Shown: positions 1 to 9,041 of the stretch, piece after piece | Layout of the letters: each line of letters begins with the position of its first letter | Position numbering within the stretch: the first letter of the stretch is position 1 | DNA from: Bacteroidota bacterium | Lineage (GTDB): Bacteria > Bacteroidota > Bacteroidia > Chitinophagales > JADIYW01 | Assembly (NCBI GenBank): GCA_963169645.1 | Contig: CAUJCO010000014.1 | Coordinates: 129,001 to 193,000 of the forward strand | DNA length: 64,000 nucleotides | Reading direction: 5' to 3' | Made by a program: the position numbers and the translations under genes | Notes under the pieces: generated by a model | What the model saw: the letters and a program-made list of their open reading frames with translations, nothing else | What the model was told of the DNA's origin: nothing | Databases searched by the model: none

Positions 1-281
1 AAGAATATGGCGACTATATGAAGAGCGACATAGCAGACTTAAAAAACTTGGGACCGGTAGATGCAGGTGCCATCACTGCAGGGAAATTTTTAGAACACTT
101 TACAGATTATCCTTGGGTACATTTCGATATCGCCGGTCCCGCTTATGTCGCGTCGCCTTATAATTACCGCGGAAAATGGGCAACAGCGTATGGTGTCAGA
201 TTATTGTTTAAATTTGTACAAAATCTATGCACTGATGAGCTTACAAGAACAGAAAAGAAAAGTAGGAATAACGTTGGGTGA
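1..281 (+). CDS. Leucyl aminopeptidase (M17 family), C-terminal fragment
   Basis: The gene enters from the left edge; the reading frame is open from base 3. The visible part matches the end of the M17 catalytic domain: SDIADLKNLG, then AGAITAGKFLEHF, then PWVHFDIAGPAY and finally YGVRLL. M17 enzymes are cytoplasmic two-metal hexamers that remove N-terminal residues from peptides. The family usually ends shortly after the GVRLL helix; here about 20 more residues follow, and this tail overlaps the start of pdxA by 47 bases in another frame. Family assignment is confident. Whether the tail is functional cannot be judged from this fragment. Confidence 0.9.
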   Translation, partial: EYGDYMKSDIADLKNLGPVDAGAITAGKFLEHFTDYPWVHFDIAGPAYVASPYNYRGKWATAYGVRLLFKFVQNLCTDELTRTEKKSRNNVG

Positions 282-1302
282 TGTTTCGGGTATTGGTCCT
301 GAAATTATCATGAAAACTTTCTCTGAAGAATTAATCTATAAACACTTTACACCGATTGTATTTGGCAATCCTAGAGTTTTATCTTATTATAAAAAGATGT
401 TGGATATTGAAAAATTTCAATACACCACCATAAAAAATTTCAATAATTTAAGTCACAACACGCTGAATATTTTTCCGGTTTGGGAAGAAGAATTTCAAAT
501 CACACCGGGAAATCCATCCGAAACATCCGGAACCTATGCACTTAAATCATTAGAGGCAGCTTGTGAAGCACTCAAAAACAAACATATTGACGTATTAGTA
601 ACAGCACCCATCAACAAAAATGTAATCCACTCTGATAAATTTCCGTTTGCCGGACACACCGAATATTTAATGCAATATTTTGAGGCAAAAGAAAACTTGA
701 TGTTTATGGTGGCAGAAGATATTCGAGTTGGTTTAGTAACCAATCATTCTGCAATTAAAGAGGTTGCCAACGGAATTACAAAAGAGAAAATTCTTCGTAA
801 ATTACAATTAATGAATGCTTCACTTTGTGAAGATTTTGGAATAGACAAACCACGCATTGCCGTATTAGGACTGAATCCGCACGCCGGTGATGGCGGTGTT
901 ATTGGGAAAGAAGAACAAACCATTATTTTACCGGCAGTGCAAGAAGCCAAAAACAATGGTATTATGGCATTTGGTCCGTATCCGGCAGATGGCTTTTTCG
1001 CCTCAAGTCAACATCACAAATTTGACGCTGTTTTAGCTATGTACCACGATCAAGGATTAATACCTTTTAAATATATTGCTGCGGAAGATGGCACGAATTT
1101 TACAGCAGGGTTACCTATTGTTCGCACATCGCCAGACCACGGTACCGCAGAAGATATTGCCGGGAAAGGAATTGCCGATGAAACATCGTTTAGAAAAGCA
1201 ATTTATACGGCAATTGACATCTACAATCAACGTATCCGCTATGCAGAAATGCGCGAAAATCCGTTGGTAAAACGTGCTGTACTGCATGATGAAAGAATTT
1301 AA
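235..1302 (+). CDS. pdxA: 4-hydroxythreonine-4-phosphate dehydrogenase PdxA
   Basis: PdxA oxidises 4-phosphohydroxy-L-threonine to the amino ketone that PdxJ condenses with deoxyxylulose 5-phosphate in pyridoxal phosphate synthesis. The protein has 355 residues, the family's usual size. The start at 235 is chosen because family members begin just before the GITLGDVSGIGPE segment (residues 11-23); the frame is open further upstream only inside the aminopeptidase gene. Expected metal-ligand histidines are visible: H171 in VTNH, H216 in NPHAGDGG and H271 in YHDQG. LVTAPINK (121-128) and GHTEYL (140-145) are also family signatures. It overlaps the upstream aminopeptidase by 47 bases, suggesting co-transcription. 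Confidence 0.96.
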   Translation: MSLQEQKRKVGITLGDVSGIGPEIIMKTFSEELIYKHFTPIVFGNPRVLSYYKKMLDIEKFQYTTIKNFNNLSHNTLNIFPVWEEEFQITPGNPSETSGTYALKSLEAACEALKNKHIDVLVTAPINKNVIHSDKFPFAGHTEYLMQYFEAKENLMFMVAEDIRVGLVTNHSAIKEVANGITKEKILRKLQLMNASLCEDFGIDKPRIAVLGLNPHAGDGGVIGKEEQTIILPAVQEAKNNGIMAFGPYPADGFFASSQHHKFDAVLAMYHDQGLIPFKYIAAEDGTNFTAGLPIVRTSPDHGTAEDIAGKGIADETSFRKAIYTAIDIYNQRIRYAEMRENPLVKRAVLHDERI

Positions 1303-1318
1303 TTTCTAATTTATTTTA

Positions 1319-2758
1319 ATGCAATTCAACATTACTCAAAAATATATCGCTGGTTTAATAGCACTTTTATTTTGGGTAACAATGTTGGTTATTGCGAACA
1401 CATTTTCAGGAACCGGAGATGAAGGCGATAGCATCATGCATTATTTGTATGCACGTGCTGCACTAAAGCAACCTATCTATTTTTTTGATCATTGGGCAAA
1501 GCCTGTATATGTATTGATTACTTGTCTTCCGGCACAATTTGGATTTAAAGGAATCCAAATTTTCAATATCACCATTCAGGCCGTATCAATTTTTATTAGC
1601 TTTCGAATAGCTCAATTAGTACACATCAAACAAGCTTGGATGGCTGCATTATTTTTGGCTATCTTTCCGCATCAAATTATTTATGCATTATCGGGATTGA
1701 CAGAACCCTTATTTGCATTTGCATTGGTAGCTATCCTTTTGCTCTGGCTAAAACAAAAAAAAACAATTGCATTACTCGTTTTATCTTTTCTACCATTTAT
1801 TAGAAGCGAAGGTTTAATTGTCATTGTTGTTTTTATCATTTATCTACTTCTAAAAAAAGAATACCAACGAATACCTTTATTATTTGTTGGGCATCTTGTT
1901 TATACATTATTAGGTGTGTTCATTTATAATAAATCCATTGGGTGGACACTTATTGAAAACCCATATGCTGTGGGTGCTACTGATTACGGGAAAGGGCCTT
2001 GGGATACTTTTATCGTAAATATGCGATATGCTGTTGGAATTATCTTGTATTACATTACCGGATTGGGTTTATTATTGGGCTTAGTCTTTAGTATTTTAAA
2101 ATTTATTTTAAAGAAAGAAGTCAACTTTTCTTTAGAATTTTTATTCTTAATTTATGGAATCGCATTTTCAATTTTCTTTTTTCATTCGTTTGCTTGGTAT
2201 AAAGGTTGGTTTCATTCCTTTGGCTTACTACGTGTAATGGTGGGCATATTACCATTGATAGCAATTATATGTGCTAAGTTTTTAGATGAAATTTTTCAAT
2301 ATTTACCAAACAACAAAACAACATCAATCGGATTTTTGTGCGTTATCTGCTTATTGATATTTTTTAATTTTTATAAGAAAAAATATGCCATACCAAACAA
2401 AGATATATTGAGTTTAAACGAAGACCAACAGATACAAAATGAGATGGCTGCTTATATAAACAAACAACATCGTGAATTTAAAACAATGCCAATTTATTTT
2501 GCAGCACCTTATATTAGCATTGCTTTAGATATGGATTATTTTGATCGAAAAAAACATCCGGATTTGAATGTTGATTATCCTAATCAACTGCAAAAACCGG
2601 CTTATTTAATTTGGGATGATTGGTATGCTCCGGTAGAAAACCATGTATATTTAGATGATTTAACGGCCAGAAAAGACATCAAAAAAATTAAAACATTTTC
2701 TAAAAAAGAAAATGGCTACGATAAAATACGAACGACCATACTATTTAAAATTGAATAG
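1319..2758 (+). CDS. Polytopic membrane glycosyltransferase, GT-C fold (GT39/ArnT-like)
   Basis: A 479-residue protein with roughly ten hydrophobic segments, a short cytoplasmic N-terminus and a soluble C-terminal part from about residue 365. An acidic cluster, GDEGDS (residues 33-38), follows the first membrane helix, where GT-C enzymes such as ArnT and the protein mannosyltransferases carry their catalytic Asp/Glu. Such enzymes transfer sugars from polyprenyl-phosphate donors on the outer face of the inner membrane. It starts 17 bases after pdxA and is probably co-transcribed with it. It ends exactly where the convergent AAA ATPase gene ends. Donor and acceptor cannot be told from the sequence. 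Confidence 0.7.
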   Translation: MQFNITQKYIAGLIALLFWVTMLVIANTFSGTGDEGDSIMHYLYARAALKQPIYFFDHWAKPVYVLITCLPAQFGFKGIQIFNITIQAVSIFISFRIAQLVHIKQAWMAALFLAIFPHQIIYALSGLTEPLFAFALVAILLLWLKQKKTIALLVLSFLPFIRSEGLIVIVVFIIYLLLKKEYQRIPLLFVGHLVYTLLGVFIYNKSIGWTLIENPYAVGATDYGKGPWDTFIVNMRYAVGIILYYITGLGLLLGLVFSILKFILKKEVNFSLEFLFLIYGIAFSIFFFHSFAWYKGWFHSFGLLRVMVGILPLIAIICAKFLDEIFQYLPNNKTTSIGFLCVICLLIFFNFYKKKYAIPNKDILSLNEDQQIQNEMAAYINKQHREFKTMPIYFAAPYISIALDMDYFDRKKHPDLNVDYPNQLQKPAYLIWDDWYAPVENHVYLDDLTARKDIKKIKTFSKKENGYDKIRTTILFKIE

Positions 2759-3613
2759 CTAAAATCTTCTAAAAGTATTTTGTCCGGCACGCTTTACTTT
2801 ACTGATATGATCGTAATCGTGTTCATTTTTTAAGAGTGAGCCAAAGTAAGGTGGTTGTGTTTGTATGTAGTCAATTTGTTGTAAATCTTCTTTGGTATTT
2901 TTTCCCAATTTCAACAAGCGAATCCAATCTATCAACTCAGAAGTTGAAGGTTTCTTTTTTATGCCATGAATATCTCTTAAACCGTAAAATACTTTAAGTG
3001 CTTCCTCCATCAAATCATCTTCGATAGTTGGAAAATGTACGTTGATAATATCTATCATGGTTTGGCGTTCCGGAAAACGGATGTAATGAAAAAAACATCT
3101 ACGCAAAAAGGCATCGGGCAATTCTTTTTCATTATTAGATGTGATAATTACGATTGGTCTTGTTTTTGCTTTAATTGTTTTTTGTAACTCGTAGCAATAG
3201 AATTCCATTTTATCTAACTCCAATAACAAATCATTGGGAAATTCAATATCTGCTTTATCAATTTCATCTATCAACAAAACAGCTTGTTCTTCGCTTTCAA
3301 AAGCTTGCCACATCTTACCTTTAATGATATAATGTGCAATGTCATTCACTTTATCATCACCAAATTGCGAATCGCGTAAGCGAGCCACTGCATCGTACTC
3401 ATACAAGCCTTGTTGTGCTTGTGTAGTCGATTTTATATGCCAAGTATAAATTGGTTTATTTAATGCTTTGGCTACTTCAAAAGCCAACAATGTTTTTCCG
3501 GTTCCCGGTTCGCCTTTAATGAGTAACGGTTTTTCTAAAGCAATGGCTGCATTCACGGCTATCTGCAATTCATCTGTTGCAATATAATTTTCGGTTCCTT
3601 TAAATTCGTTCAT
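2759..3613 (-). CDS. MoxR-type AAA+ ATPase
   Basis: A 284-residue AAA_5/MoxR-family ATPase. The Walker A motif is GEPGTGKT (34-41), Walker B is LLIDEID (113-119), and a probable arginine-finger/sensor region lies around DAFLRRCFF near residue 170. MoxR ATPases work as chaperones with VWA-domain partners to insert metals or mature complexes. The partner here is the CoxE-like gene immediately upstream at 3651-4838, with a 37-base gap in the same orientation. In many genomes the ATPase gene precedes the VWA gene; here the VWA gene is transcribed first. The client protein is unknown, and no CO dehydrogenase-like oxidoreductase is nearby. Confidence 0.9.
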   Translation of the reverse strand: MNEFKGTENYIATDELQIAVNAAIALEKPLLIKGEPGTGKTLLAFEVAKALNKPIYTWHIKSTTQAQQGLYEYDAVARLRDSQFGDDKVNDIAHYIIKGKMWQAFESEEQAVLLIDEIDKADIEFPNDLLLELDKMEFYCYELQKTIKAKTRPIVIITSNNEKELPDAFLRRCFFHYIRFPERQTMIDIINVHFPTIEDDLMEEALKVFYGLRDIHGIKKKPSTSELIDWIRLLKLGKNTKEDLQQIDYIQTQPPYFGSLLKNEHDYDHISKVKRAGQNTFRRF

Positions 3614-3650
3614 GTATATTATTTATGCGTTTGTAAGTTAATAAATTGGA

Positions 3651-4838
3651 TTAATGGATGGTCTTTTTACCTTTTAATGTTTTCATGGCATTTGTTAATC
3701 CGTCAATGGTTGTTGGAAACATTCTGCCTTTGAAAATTTCTTTAATGGCAGCAATCGTTGGCACACCATCCCAATAATATTCATTACTCGGATTAAGCCA
3801 AACAATATTTGGGAATTTAGTAACAAAACGTTTCAGCCAAGTAATGCCTGTTTCATCGTTATGATGCTCAACACTTCCGCCCAACGAAGATAACTCGTAG
3901 GGCGACATAGTGGCATCACCTACAAATATTACGCGATAATCTTGATTAAATTTATGCAATACATCAAACGTTGGAATGCGGTCTGTATAGCGTAAATTAT
4001 TATCTTTCCAAATACTTTCGTACACGCAATTATGAAAATAAAAAAACTCTAAATGTTTCAATTCTGATTTGGCGGCAGAAAACAATTGTTCGCATAATTC
4101 AATATAAGGATCCATTGAGCCACCCACATCAAAAAACAATACTACTTTCACTCTATTTTTTTTTGCCGGCTGCATTTCAATGTCTAAGAAACCGCCGTTT
4201 CTGCTGGTTTTCTCTATAGTTGTGTGTAAATCTAATTCATCTTCTATGCCTTCTCGCGTCAATATTCTCAAGCGTTTCAATGCCAACTTAATATTTCGAG
4301 TATTGAGTTCTACATCCGATGCATAGTTTTGAAACGCACGCTTTTCCCAAACTTTCACAGCACTTCTTCCGCCACCTTTGCCACCAATATTTACGCCTTC
4401 CGGATTAAATCCGCTATTGCCAAAAGGTGATGTTCCGCCGGTTCCTATCCATTTGTTTCCACCTTGATGTTTTTCTTTTTGTTCTTCCATTAATTGTTTC
4501 AATCGCTCCATCAATTTTTCCAAACCGCCCATTTTTTCAATCAATGCTTTTTCTTCTTCTGTAAAAAGTCGATTTATTTCTGCATTCAACCAATCATCCG
4601 GAATTTCTTTTTTTTCTAATTCACTCCATGTAATGCCGTGAAAATAATTTCCAAACAACACATCGTATCTATCTAAATATTGTTCATGTTTAATTAAGAT
4701 AGTTTTAGATAGAAAATAAAATTCTTCCACATTAAAAGCAGTTACCCGTTTGTTTAATGCTTCTAATAAATTTAGATATTCACCTATGCTTACCGGCAAA
4801 CCTTCTTCTTTTAAGCGTAAAAAGAAATCTAAAAACAT
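3651..4838 (-). CDS. CoxE-like VWA-domain protein
   Basis: A 395-residue cytoplasmic protein of the CoxE/VWA-containing type. The N-terminal helical part (1-130) contains a charged, glutamine-rich stretch and a glycine-rich linker (about 125-165). The C-terminal VWA domain has a variant metal-site motif, FFDVGGSM, at about residues 236-243, where classical MIDAS is DxSxS; DxGGSM is typical of CoxE proteins. It lies 37 bases upstream of its likely MoxR partner. Together they form the common MoxR-VWA pair that remodels or metallates an unknown target. No promoter matching TAnnTTTG was seen just upstream. Confidence 0.85.
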   Translation of the reverse strand: MFLDFFLRLKEEGLPVSIGEYLNLLEALNKRVTAFNVEEFYFLSKTILIKHEQYLDRYDVLFGNYFHGITWSELEKKEIPDDWLNAEINRLFTEEEKALIEKMGGLEKLMERLKQLMEEQKEKHQGGNKWIGTGGTSPFGNSGFNPEGVNIGGKGGGRSAVKVWEKRAFQNYASDVELNTRNIKLALKRLRILTREGIEDELDLHTTIEKTSRNGGFLDIEMQPAKKNRVKVVLFFDVGGSMDPYIELCEQLFSAAKSELKHLEFFYFHNCVYESIWKDNNLRYTDRIPTFDVLHKFNQDYRVIFVGDATMSPYELSSLGGSVEHHNDETGITWLKRFVTKFPNIVWLNPSNEYYWDGVPTIAAIKEIFKGRMFPTTIDGLTNAMKTLKGKKTIH

Positions 4839-4917
4839 GCAATAAAGTTAAAAGGAATTCGCTAATTGTAGTGTCTATTTTGTTTTTAATTGATTAACTT
4901 GTGATAAATGTTTATTA

Positions 4918-5436
4918 ATGAATACAGCACTGGCACAACGTTATCAAGAAATTGAAGTTATTAAAAACAGATTTATCCAAAAAGCGGCTGCACTATCCGA
5001 TGAGCAATTGAATAAAACACCGAGCAATGGCGGCTGGAGTGCCGGACAAGTATTATATCATTGTGGTTTTGCAGAAGATGGAATTATCCAAATTATCCAA
5101 CGAAATTTAAGTAAAAACAAAGTGCAGCTTAAAAGTGATTTCATGAGCGTGCTTAAAAATAAGCTATTAGTTCTATTATTGAAATCGCCTTTAAAATTTA
5201 AAGCTCCTAAAGTGGTTAGCTCCGTTCCGGAACATGTTCGATATGATGACATGAAAAAATATTATGAGAAAAATAGCATGGAATTTCAAAAAATACTGAA
5301 CGACTTACCGGAATCATTAGAAGATAAGTTTATTTTTAAACATCCTATTTTAGGATTGTTCAACATACATCAAACATTAAACTTCAGCAAAGAACACCTG
5401 TTGCACCATGAGCGACAATTAGATGCATTACTATGA
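4918..5436 (+). CDS. DinB/YfiT-like four-helix protein
   Basis: A 172-residue protein resembling the DinB_2 superfamily: an N-terminal helix ending in GWSAGQVLYHCGFAED (about 39-54) and a C-terminal HLLHHERQLDALL. The histidines in these two segments are the expected metal ligands. DinB-like proteins are small metal-binding helical bundles, several of which act as thiol-dependent transferases, but most are uncharacterised. Its stop overlaps the end of the convergent glycosyltransferase gene by six bases. No operon partner is visible. Confidence 0.75.
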   Translation: MNTALAQRYQEIEVIKNRFIQKAAALSDEQLNKTPSNGGWSAGQVLYHCGFAEDGIIQIIQRNLSKNKVQLKSDFMSVLKNKLLVLLLKSPLKFKAPKVVSSVPEHVRYDDMKKYYEKNSMEFQKILNDLPESLEDKFIFKHPILGLFNIHQTLNFSKEHLLHHERQLDALL

Positions 5437-6147
5437 AAAAAGATTGTAACGTATAATGCAATACAAGGCACGGAAGGCATCTTTCATGCCTATTTTTTTG
5501 CCTTCTTCATACGTTCTTCCGTAATATGAAATGCCTACTTCATAAATTCTGATCTTAGAAATCTTTGCAACTTTTGCAGTTACTTCGGGCTCAAAACCAA
5601 ATCTGTTTTCTTTTAAGTCGATACTTTGAATAATTTCTCTACGAAACATTTTATAACATGTTTCCATATCCGTTAAATTCAAGTTGGTAAACATATTGGA
5701 AATAAAGGTCAATATTTTATTGCCGATAGTGTGCCAAAAAAACAAAATACGATGCGGTCGGCCGCCCATAAAACGAGAACCATAAACTACATCTGCAAAG
5801 CCATCTAAAATAGGCTTCATCAAGATATTGAATTCTGCCGGATCGTATTCCATATCGGCATCTTGCACAATAACAAAATCACCGGTTGCACTTTGAAATC
5901 CTGTACGCAAGGCTGCTCCTTTCCCTTGGTTTACTTCGTGTTTTTTATATACGATATTTAGTGAAGGATGTAATTGTTGAAACGCCAGCACTTTTTGTTC
6001 AGTTTGGTCGACAGAACAATCATTTACTACAATAATTTCTTTTTCTACATTTTGAATTAATAGTACATCGTTTATTTTATTCAAAATATGTTGAATGGTG
6101 TTTTGTTCATTATAAGCCGGTACAATGATGGAGAGTTTCTTATTCAT
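5431..6147 (-). CDS. GT2 glycosyltransferase (DPM1/polyprenyl-phosphate sugar synthase-like)
   Basis: A 238-residue GT-A enzyme. The N-terminus KLSIIVPAYNEQNTI and the nucleotide-sugar motif VQDADMEYDP (about 92-101) are those of dolichyl- or undecaprenyl-phosphate mannose/glucose synthases. VYGSRFMGG follows, and the YEVGISYYGRTYEEGKKI segment near the C-terminus is also typical. No C-terminal membrane helices are seen, so it is likely peripheral on the inner membrane and could make the polyprenyl-linked donor used by GT-C enzymes such as the one at 1319-2758; that link is inference. It lies 32 bases downstream of the TonB receptor gene, possibly in one operon. Confidence 0.85.
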   Translation of the reverse strand: MNKKLSIIVPAYNEQNTIQHILNKINDVLLIQNVEKEIIVVNDCSVDQTEQKVLAFQQLHPSLNIVYKKHEVNQGKGAALRTGFQSATGDFVIVQDADMEYDPAEFNILMKPILDGFADVVYGSRFMGGRPHRILFFWHTIGNKILTFISNMFTNLNLTDMETCYKMFRREIIQSIDLKENRFGFEPEVTAKVAKISKIRIYEVGISYYGRTYEEGKKIGMKDAFRALYCIIRYNLFS

Positions 6148-6179
6148 TCCTTACAAAAATAAATAAATTCATTGCACTG

Positions 6180-9014
6180 TTATTTATTTTTTTTCTTTTT
6201 TATCCAACGTTCTGCATCTATTCCCTTTCTTTCCAAATCAAACAACATGGTTCCATAAACAATTGCACCAATTTTTGGCGAACCATACGCTTCAATATGT
6301 TTGTTATTGTAAATGTTAGAACCGCCTACTTGCAACGTAAACCAACGTGGAAACTCGTAAGCAACTTGCATATCCAAGGTATGATAACTCGGCACTACTC
6401 CATCACCAAACGTACTTTCCCAATTGTATTTGCTCACCCATTTAAAATTAAGTCCAAAACCCAATCCTTTCCAAATTCGTTGTGCATTCACGCCTATATT
6501 AAACTTATGATTGGGTGTATTAAATCCGGGAATAATTGGGTCTGAAAGTTTACGCGTGTCAATTCCGGAATAGGTGTAATTAAATGAACCTATCAATGAT
6601 TTCCAGATATAGTAATTAATACCAATTGAAGCACCAAAAGCATCTACTTTTTGTTTTGCATTGGTTGGCATTTGTATCAAATTGTATGCACCGGTTAAGA
6701 TGGCGTCGGAGCCGGCTTCTGTTCCTACCTGAATGTCTTTATTGCTCGGGCGATAAAAACGCAAATCACCTATAAAATGAAAATATCTATTAAAAAAAGC
6801 CGATACATCAATATACAATTTATTAAAAAATGCACCGCGATAACCTATCTCCCATGAGTTAACTTGTTCCGGTTTTATCGGATCTAATTTAATAGGTTTT
6901 AATAGTTGAGGTTCTACTGAAAAGGTGGAATCGTAATGGTTTCTAAAATCCAAAACAGATTGATAATCGTATCCGTCAGCACCGTGCAAATTTCCTAATA
7001 TTTGAATAGCACCTAAGTCCAATGAAATATATTGATTTTGTAGCGTAGGTGTTCTAAAAGCTTGCTGATAGGAAAAGCGGAATGTATGACTTTTATACGT
7101 ACCGATGATGGAAATTCTTGGAGAAAACTGTGTTTTAAAATTCTCTGCTTTATCAATGCGTGCAGAACCTACCAATTTGAGATGATCTTTAAATAAATCC
7201 ACCGAAAGTTGTGTATATGCACCTACTTCCCATGTATTTAAGTTTACAAATTTTGCTTTCAAATTCGGTGAACCATCAGGCAAAGTATCTGCTATATTAA
7301 CTAGTGTATCATAAAAAATAGAACCGTAAGAACGTGGAATAAACATACGGAAAGATGAACCCACTATCCAATTGATTTTATGTTTAAATGTATGATTGTA
7401 CATTGCCTCCACATGATGTAAAGATGATTTGTCTTGAAACTTAGAACCCGTAACTAAATTGGCATCATCTACAATGATGTTATAGGCGGAATCAAATGAG
7501 TAAGTGCCCGGTTGTAAGTACGCTTGGTTATATGCTTCTTGCAATGCGTAGTTTCTGGAAGCTTCAACTTCATCATTATGCGGATCATCTTTAAAGGAAT
7601 TGGTATAATCCGATAGTTGCGAAAAATACGATTTTATAAAATTGGAAATATATCTGCTAATACCAATCTTTGAAAGATTGATGGCACTAAACACCATATC
7701 ATACGATTTACCGGCATTTTCTTGTGTTGTGTAATATTTTACCATCAACCCTTTATAATCCAATTGTACTTTGTGTTGTTGAAATTTGATATCTTTTACA
7801 TTGTATCTGTTTGCACCTTGATACACAGCACTTCCTAATCCAAATTTATATTGATATTCAATTTGCATATCTTTTATTGGGCGAGCAAACAAGGCGATAT
7901 TTGCTTTGATACTTCGCGTTTTATTATCTGTTAAATCGGTTTCTCTGTAGCCCGGCGTTTTCACATGTACAAAACCCGGAAATGCATTTGGGAAAAAATC
8001 TAAATAGGCATTTAATGCTCTAAATTGTCGAGCAATAGCAGTATCATCACTAAATTGTAATTTCCTTACCACCGTACTAACATTCACATCTGTTTCAATA
8101 TCGCCGTATAAGTTAGCAATGGAATCATCTGCAATCCAATCTTTCGCACTAAAATATCCGCCACTTATTTTGAAACCAAAAACATCTCTGTCATATTTTT
8201 TCTTTCCAAAAGCATTAGCATAACGCACTTGTGCATCTAACATTTGTTGGTTTCCACCTTTTAATTTTACTTGTAAATTTTTATAATCAAATGGATTTTT
8301 AGTTTGCATACTTAACACACCTTGAAATGCATTTGCACCATACAATGCAGATGATGCACCGGAAATCACTTCTACGCTTTCCAAATCCAAATCGTTTGCA
8401 CCTACTAAGTTTCCTACCGGAAAATTTAAGCCGGGTGCTTGATTATCCATTCCATCAATAAACTGTACTACACGAACCGGAGCAGTGGTATTAAAACCAC
8501 GTGTATTAAACACTTGAAAACCCATACTACTTGTCGTAATATCAACTTCTTTCATCGTTCCTAATCCTTGATAAAAATTTCCGGATGCGATATATTGAAT
8601 TTGTTTAGAATTTATTTTTTGTATGGATGATGGAGATGTTTGAATACGTTCGCTTACGCGAGATGCCGAAATAACGACATCATTGCTAACTCTAATTTCT
8701 TGTGCTACTAATGCAACGTCTATTGTTTGTAATTCATTTTCTATTTTTATTTCTTGATCAGCATATCCAAGATATGAAACAACTAAAATAGCCGGCAAAG
8801 ATGTCGTTGCATTTATTTCATAGTTGCCATCGATATCGGTAATAGCTCCAAAATTAGTTCCTTTAATTTGCACATTCGCACCAATCAATCCTTCTTTGGT
8901 ATTGTTATCTTTTATCTTTCCTTTTATAGTAATCTCTTGTGCATGCACTACAACACTCCAAAGTAGGCATAAGAACATCCCGAATAATTTGTATAAATTA
9001 CTTTTAAAAAACAT
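6180..9014 (-). CDS. TonB-dependent outer membrane receptor with carboxypeptidase-like N-terminal domain
   Basis: A 944-residue outer membrane receptor. A signal peptide ends near residue 25 (VVVHAQ). A CarboxypepD_reg-like beta domain follows (about 28-105, with GANVQIKGT and DIDGNYEI), then the plug (about 120-235, with SVEVISGASSALYGANAFQG). A long beta-barrel ends in aromatic strands, though the extreme C-terminus is lysine-rich. TonB receptors import large or scarce ligands such as siderophores, cobalamin, haem, glycans or peptides using TonB-ExbBD energy. It lies 27 bases downstream of a secreted peptidase gene and may take up that enzyme's products. It does not look like SusC: no SusD neighbour is present. 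The ligand is unknown. Confidence 0.92.
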   Translation of the reverse strand: MFFKSNLYKLFGMFLCLLWSVVVHAQEITIKGKIKDNNTKEGLIGANVQIKGTNFGAITDIDGNYEINATTSLPAILVVSYLGYADQEIKIENELQTIDVALVAQEIRVSNDVVISASRVSERIQTSPSSIQKINSKQIQYIASGNFYQGLGTMKEVDITTSSMGFQVFNTRGFNTTAPVRVVQFIDGMDNQAPGLNFPVGNLVGANDLDLESVEVISGASSALYGANAFQGVLSMQTKNPFDYKNLQVKLKGGNQQMLDAQVRYANAFGKKKYDRDVFGFKISGGYFSAKDWIADDSIANLYGDIETDVNVSTVVRKLQFSDDTAIARQFRALNAYLDFFPNAFPGFVHVKTPGYRETDLTDNKTRSIKANIALFARPIKDMQIEYQYKFGLGSAVYQGANRYNVKDIKFQQHKVQLDYKGLMVKYYTTQENAGKSYDMVFSAINLSKIGISRYISNFIKSYFSQLSDYTNSFKDDPHNDEVEASRNYALQEAYNQAYLQPGTYSFDSAYNIIVDDANLVTGSKFQDKSSLHHVEAMYNHTFKHKINWIVGSSFRMFIPRSYGSIFYDTLVNIADTLPDGSPNLKAKFVNLNTWEVGAYTQLSVDLFKDHLKLVGSARIDKAENFKTQFSPRISIIGTYKSHTFRFSYQQAFRTPTLQNQYISLDLGAIQILGNLHGADGYDYQSVLDFRNHYDSTFSVEPQLLKPIKLDPIKPEQVNSWEIGYRGAFFNKLYIDVSAFFNRYFHFIGDLRFYRPSNKDIQVGTEAGSDAILTGAYNLIQMPTNAKQKVDAFGASIGINYYIWKSLIGSFNYTYSGIDTRKLSDPIIPGFNTPNHKFNIGVNAQRIWKGLGFGLNFKWVSKYNWESTFGDGVVPSYHTLDMQVAYEFPRWFTLQVGGSNIYNNKHIEAYGSPKIGAIVYGTMLFDLERKGIDAERWIKKKKNK

Positions 9015-9041
9015 GCGTTGAATTTATTGGGTTAATAATTC

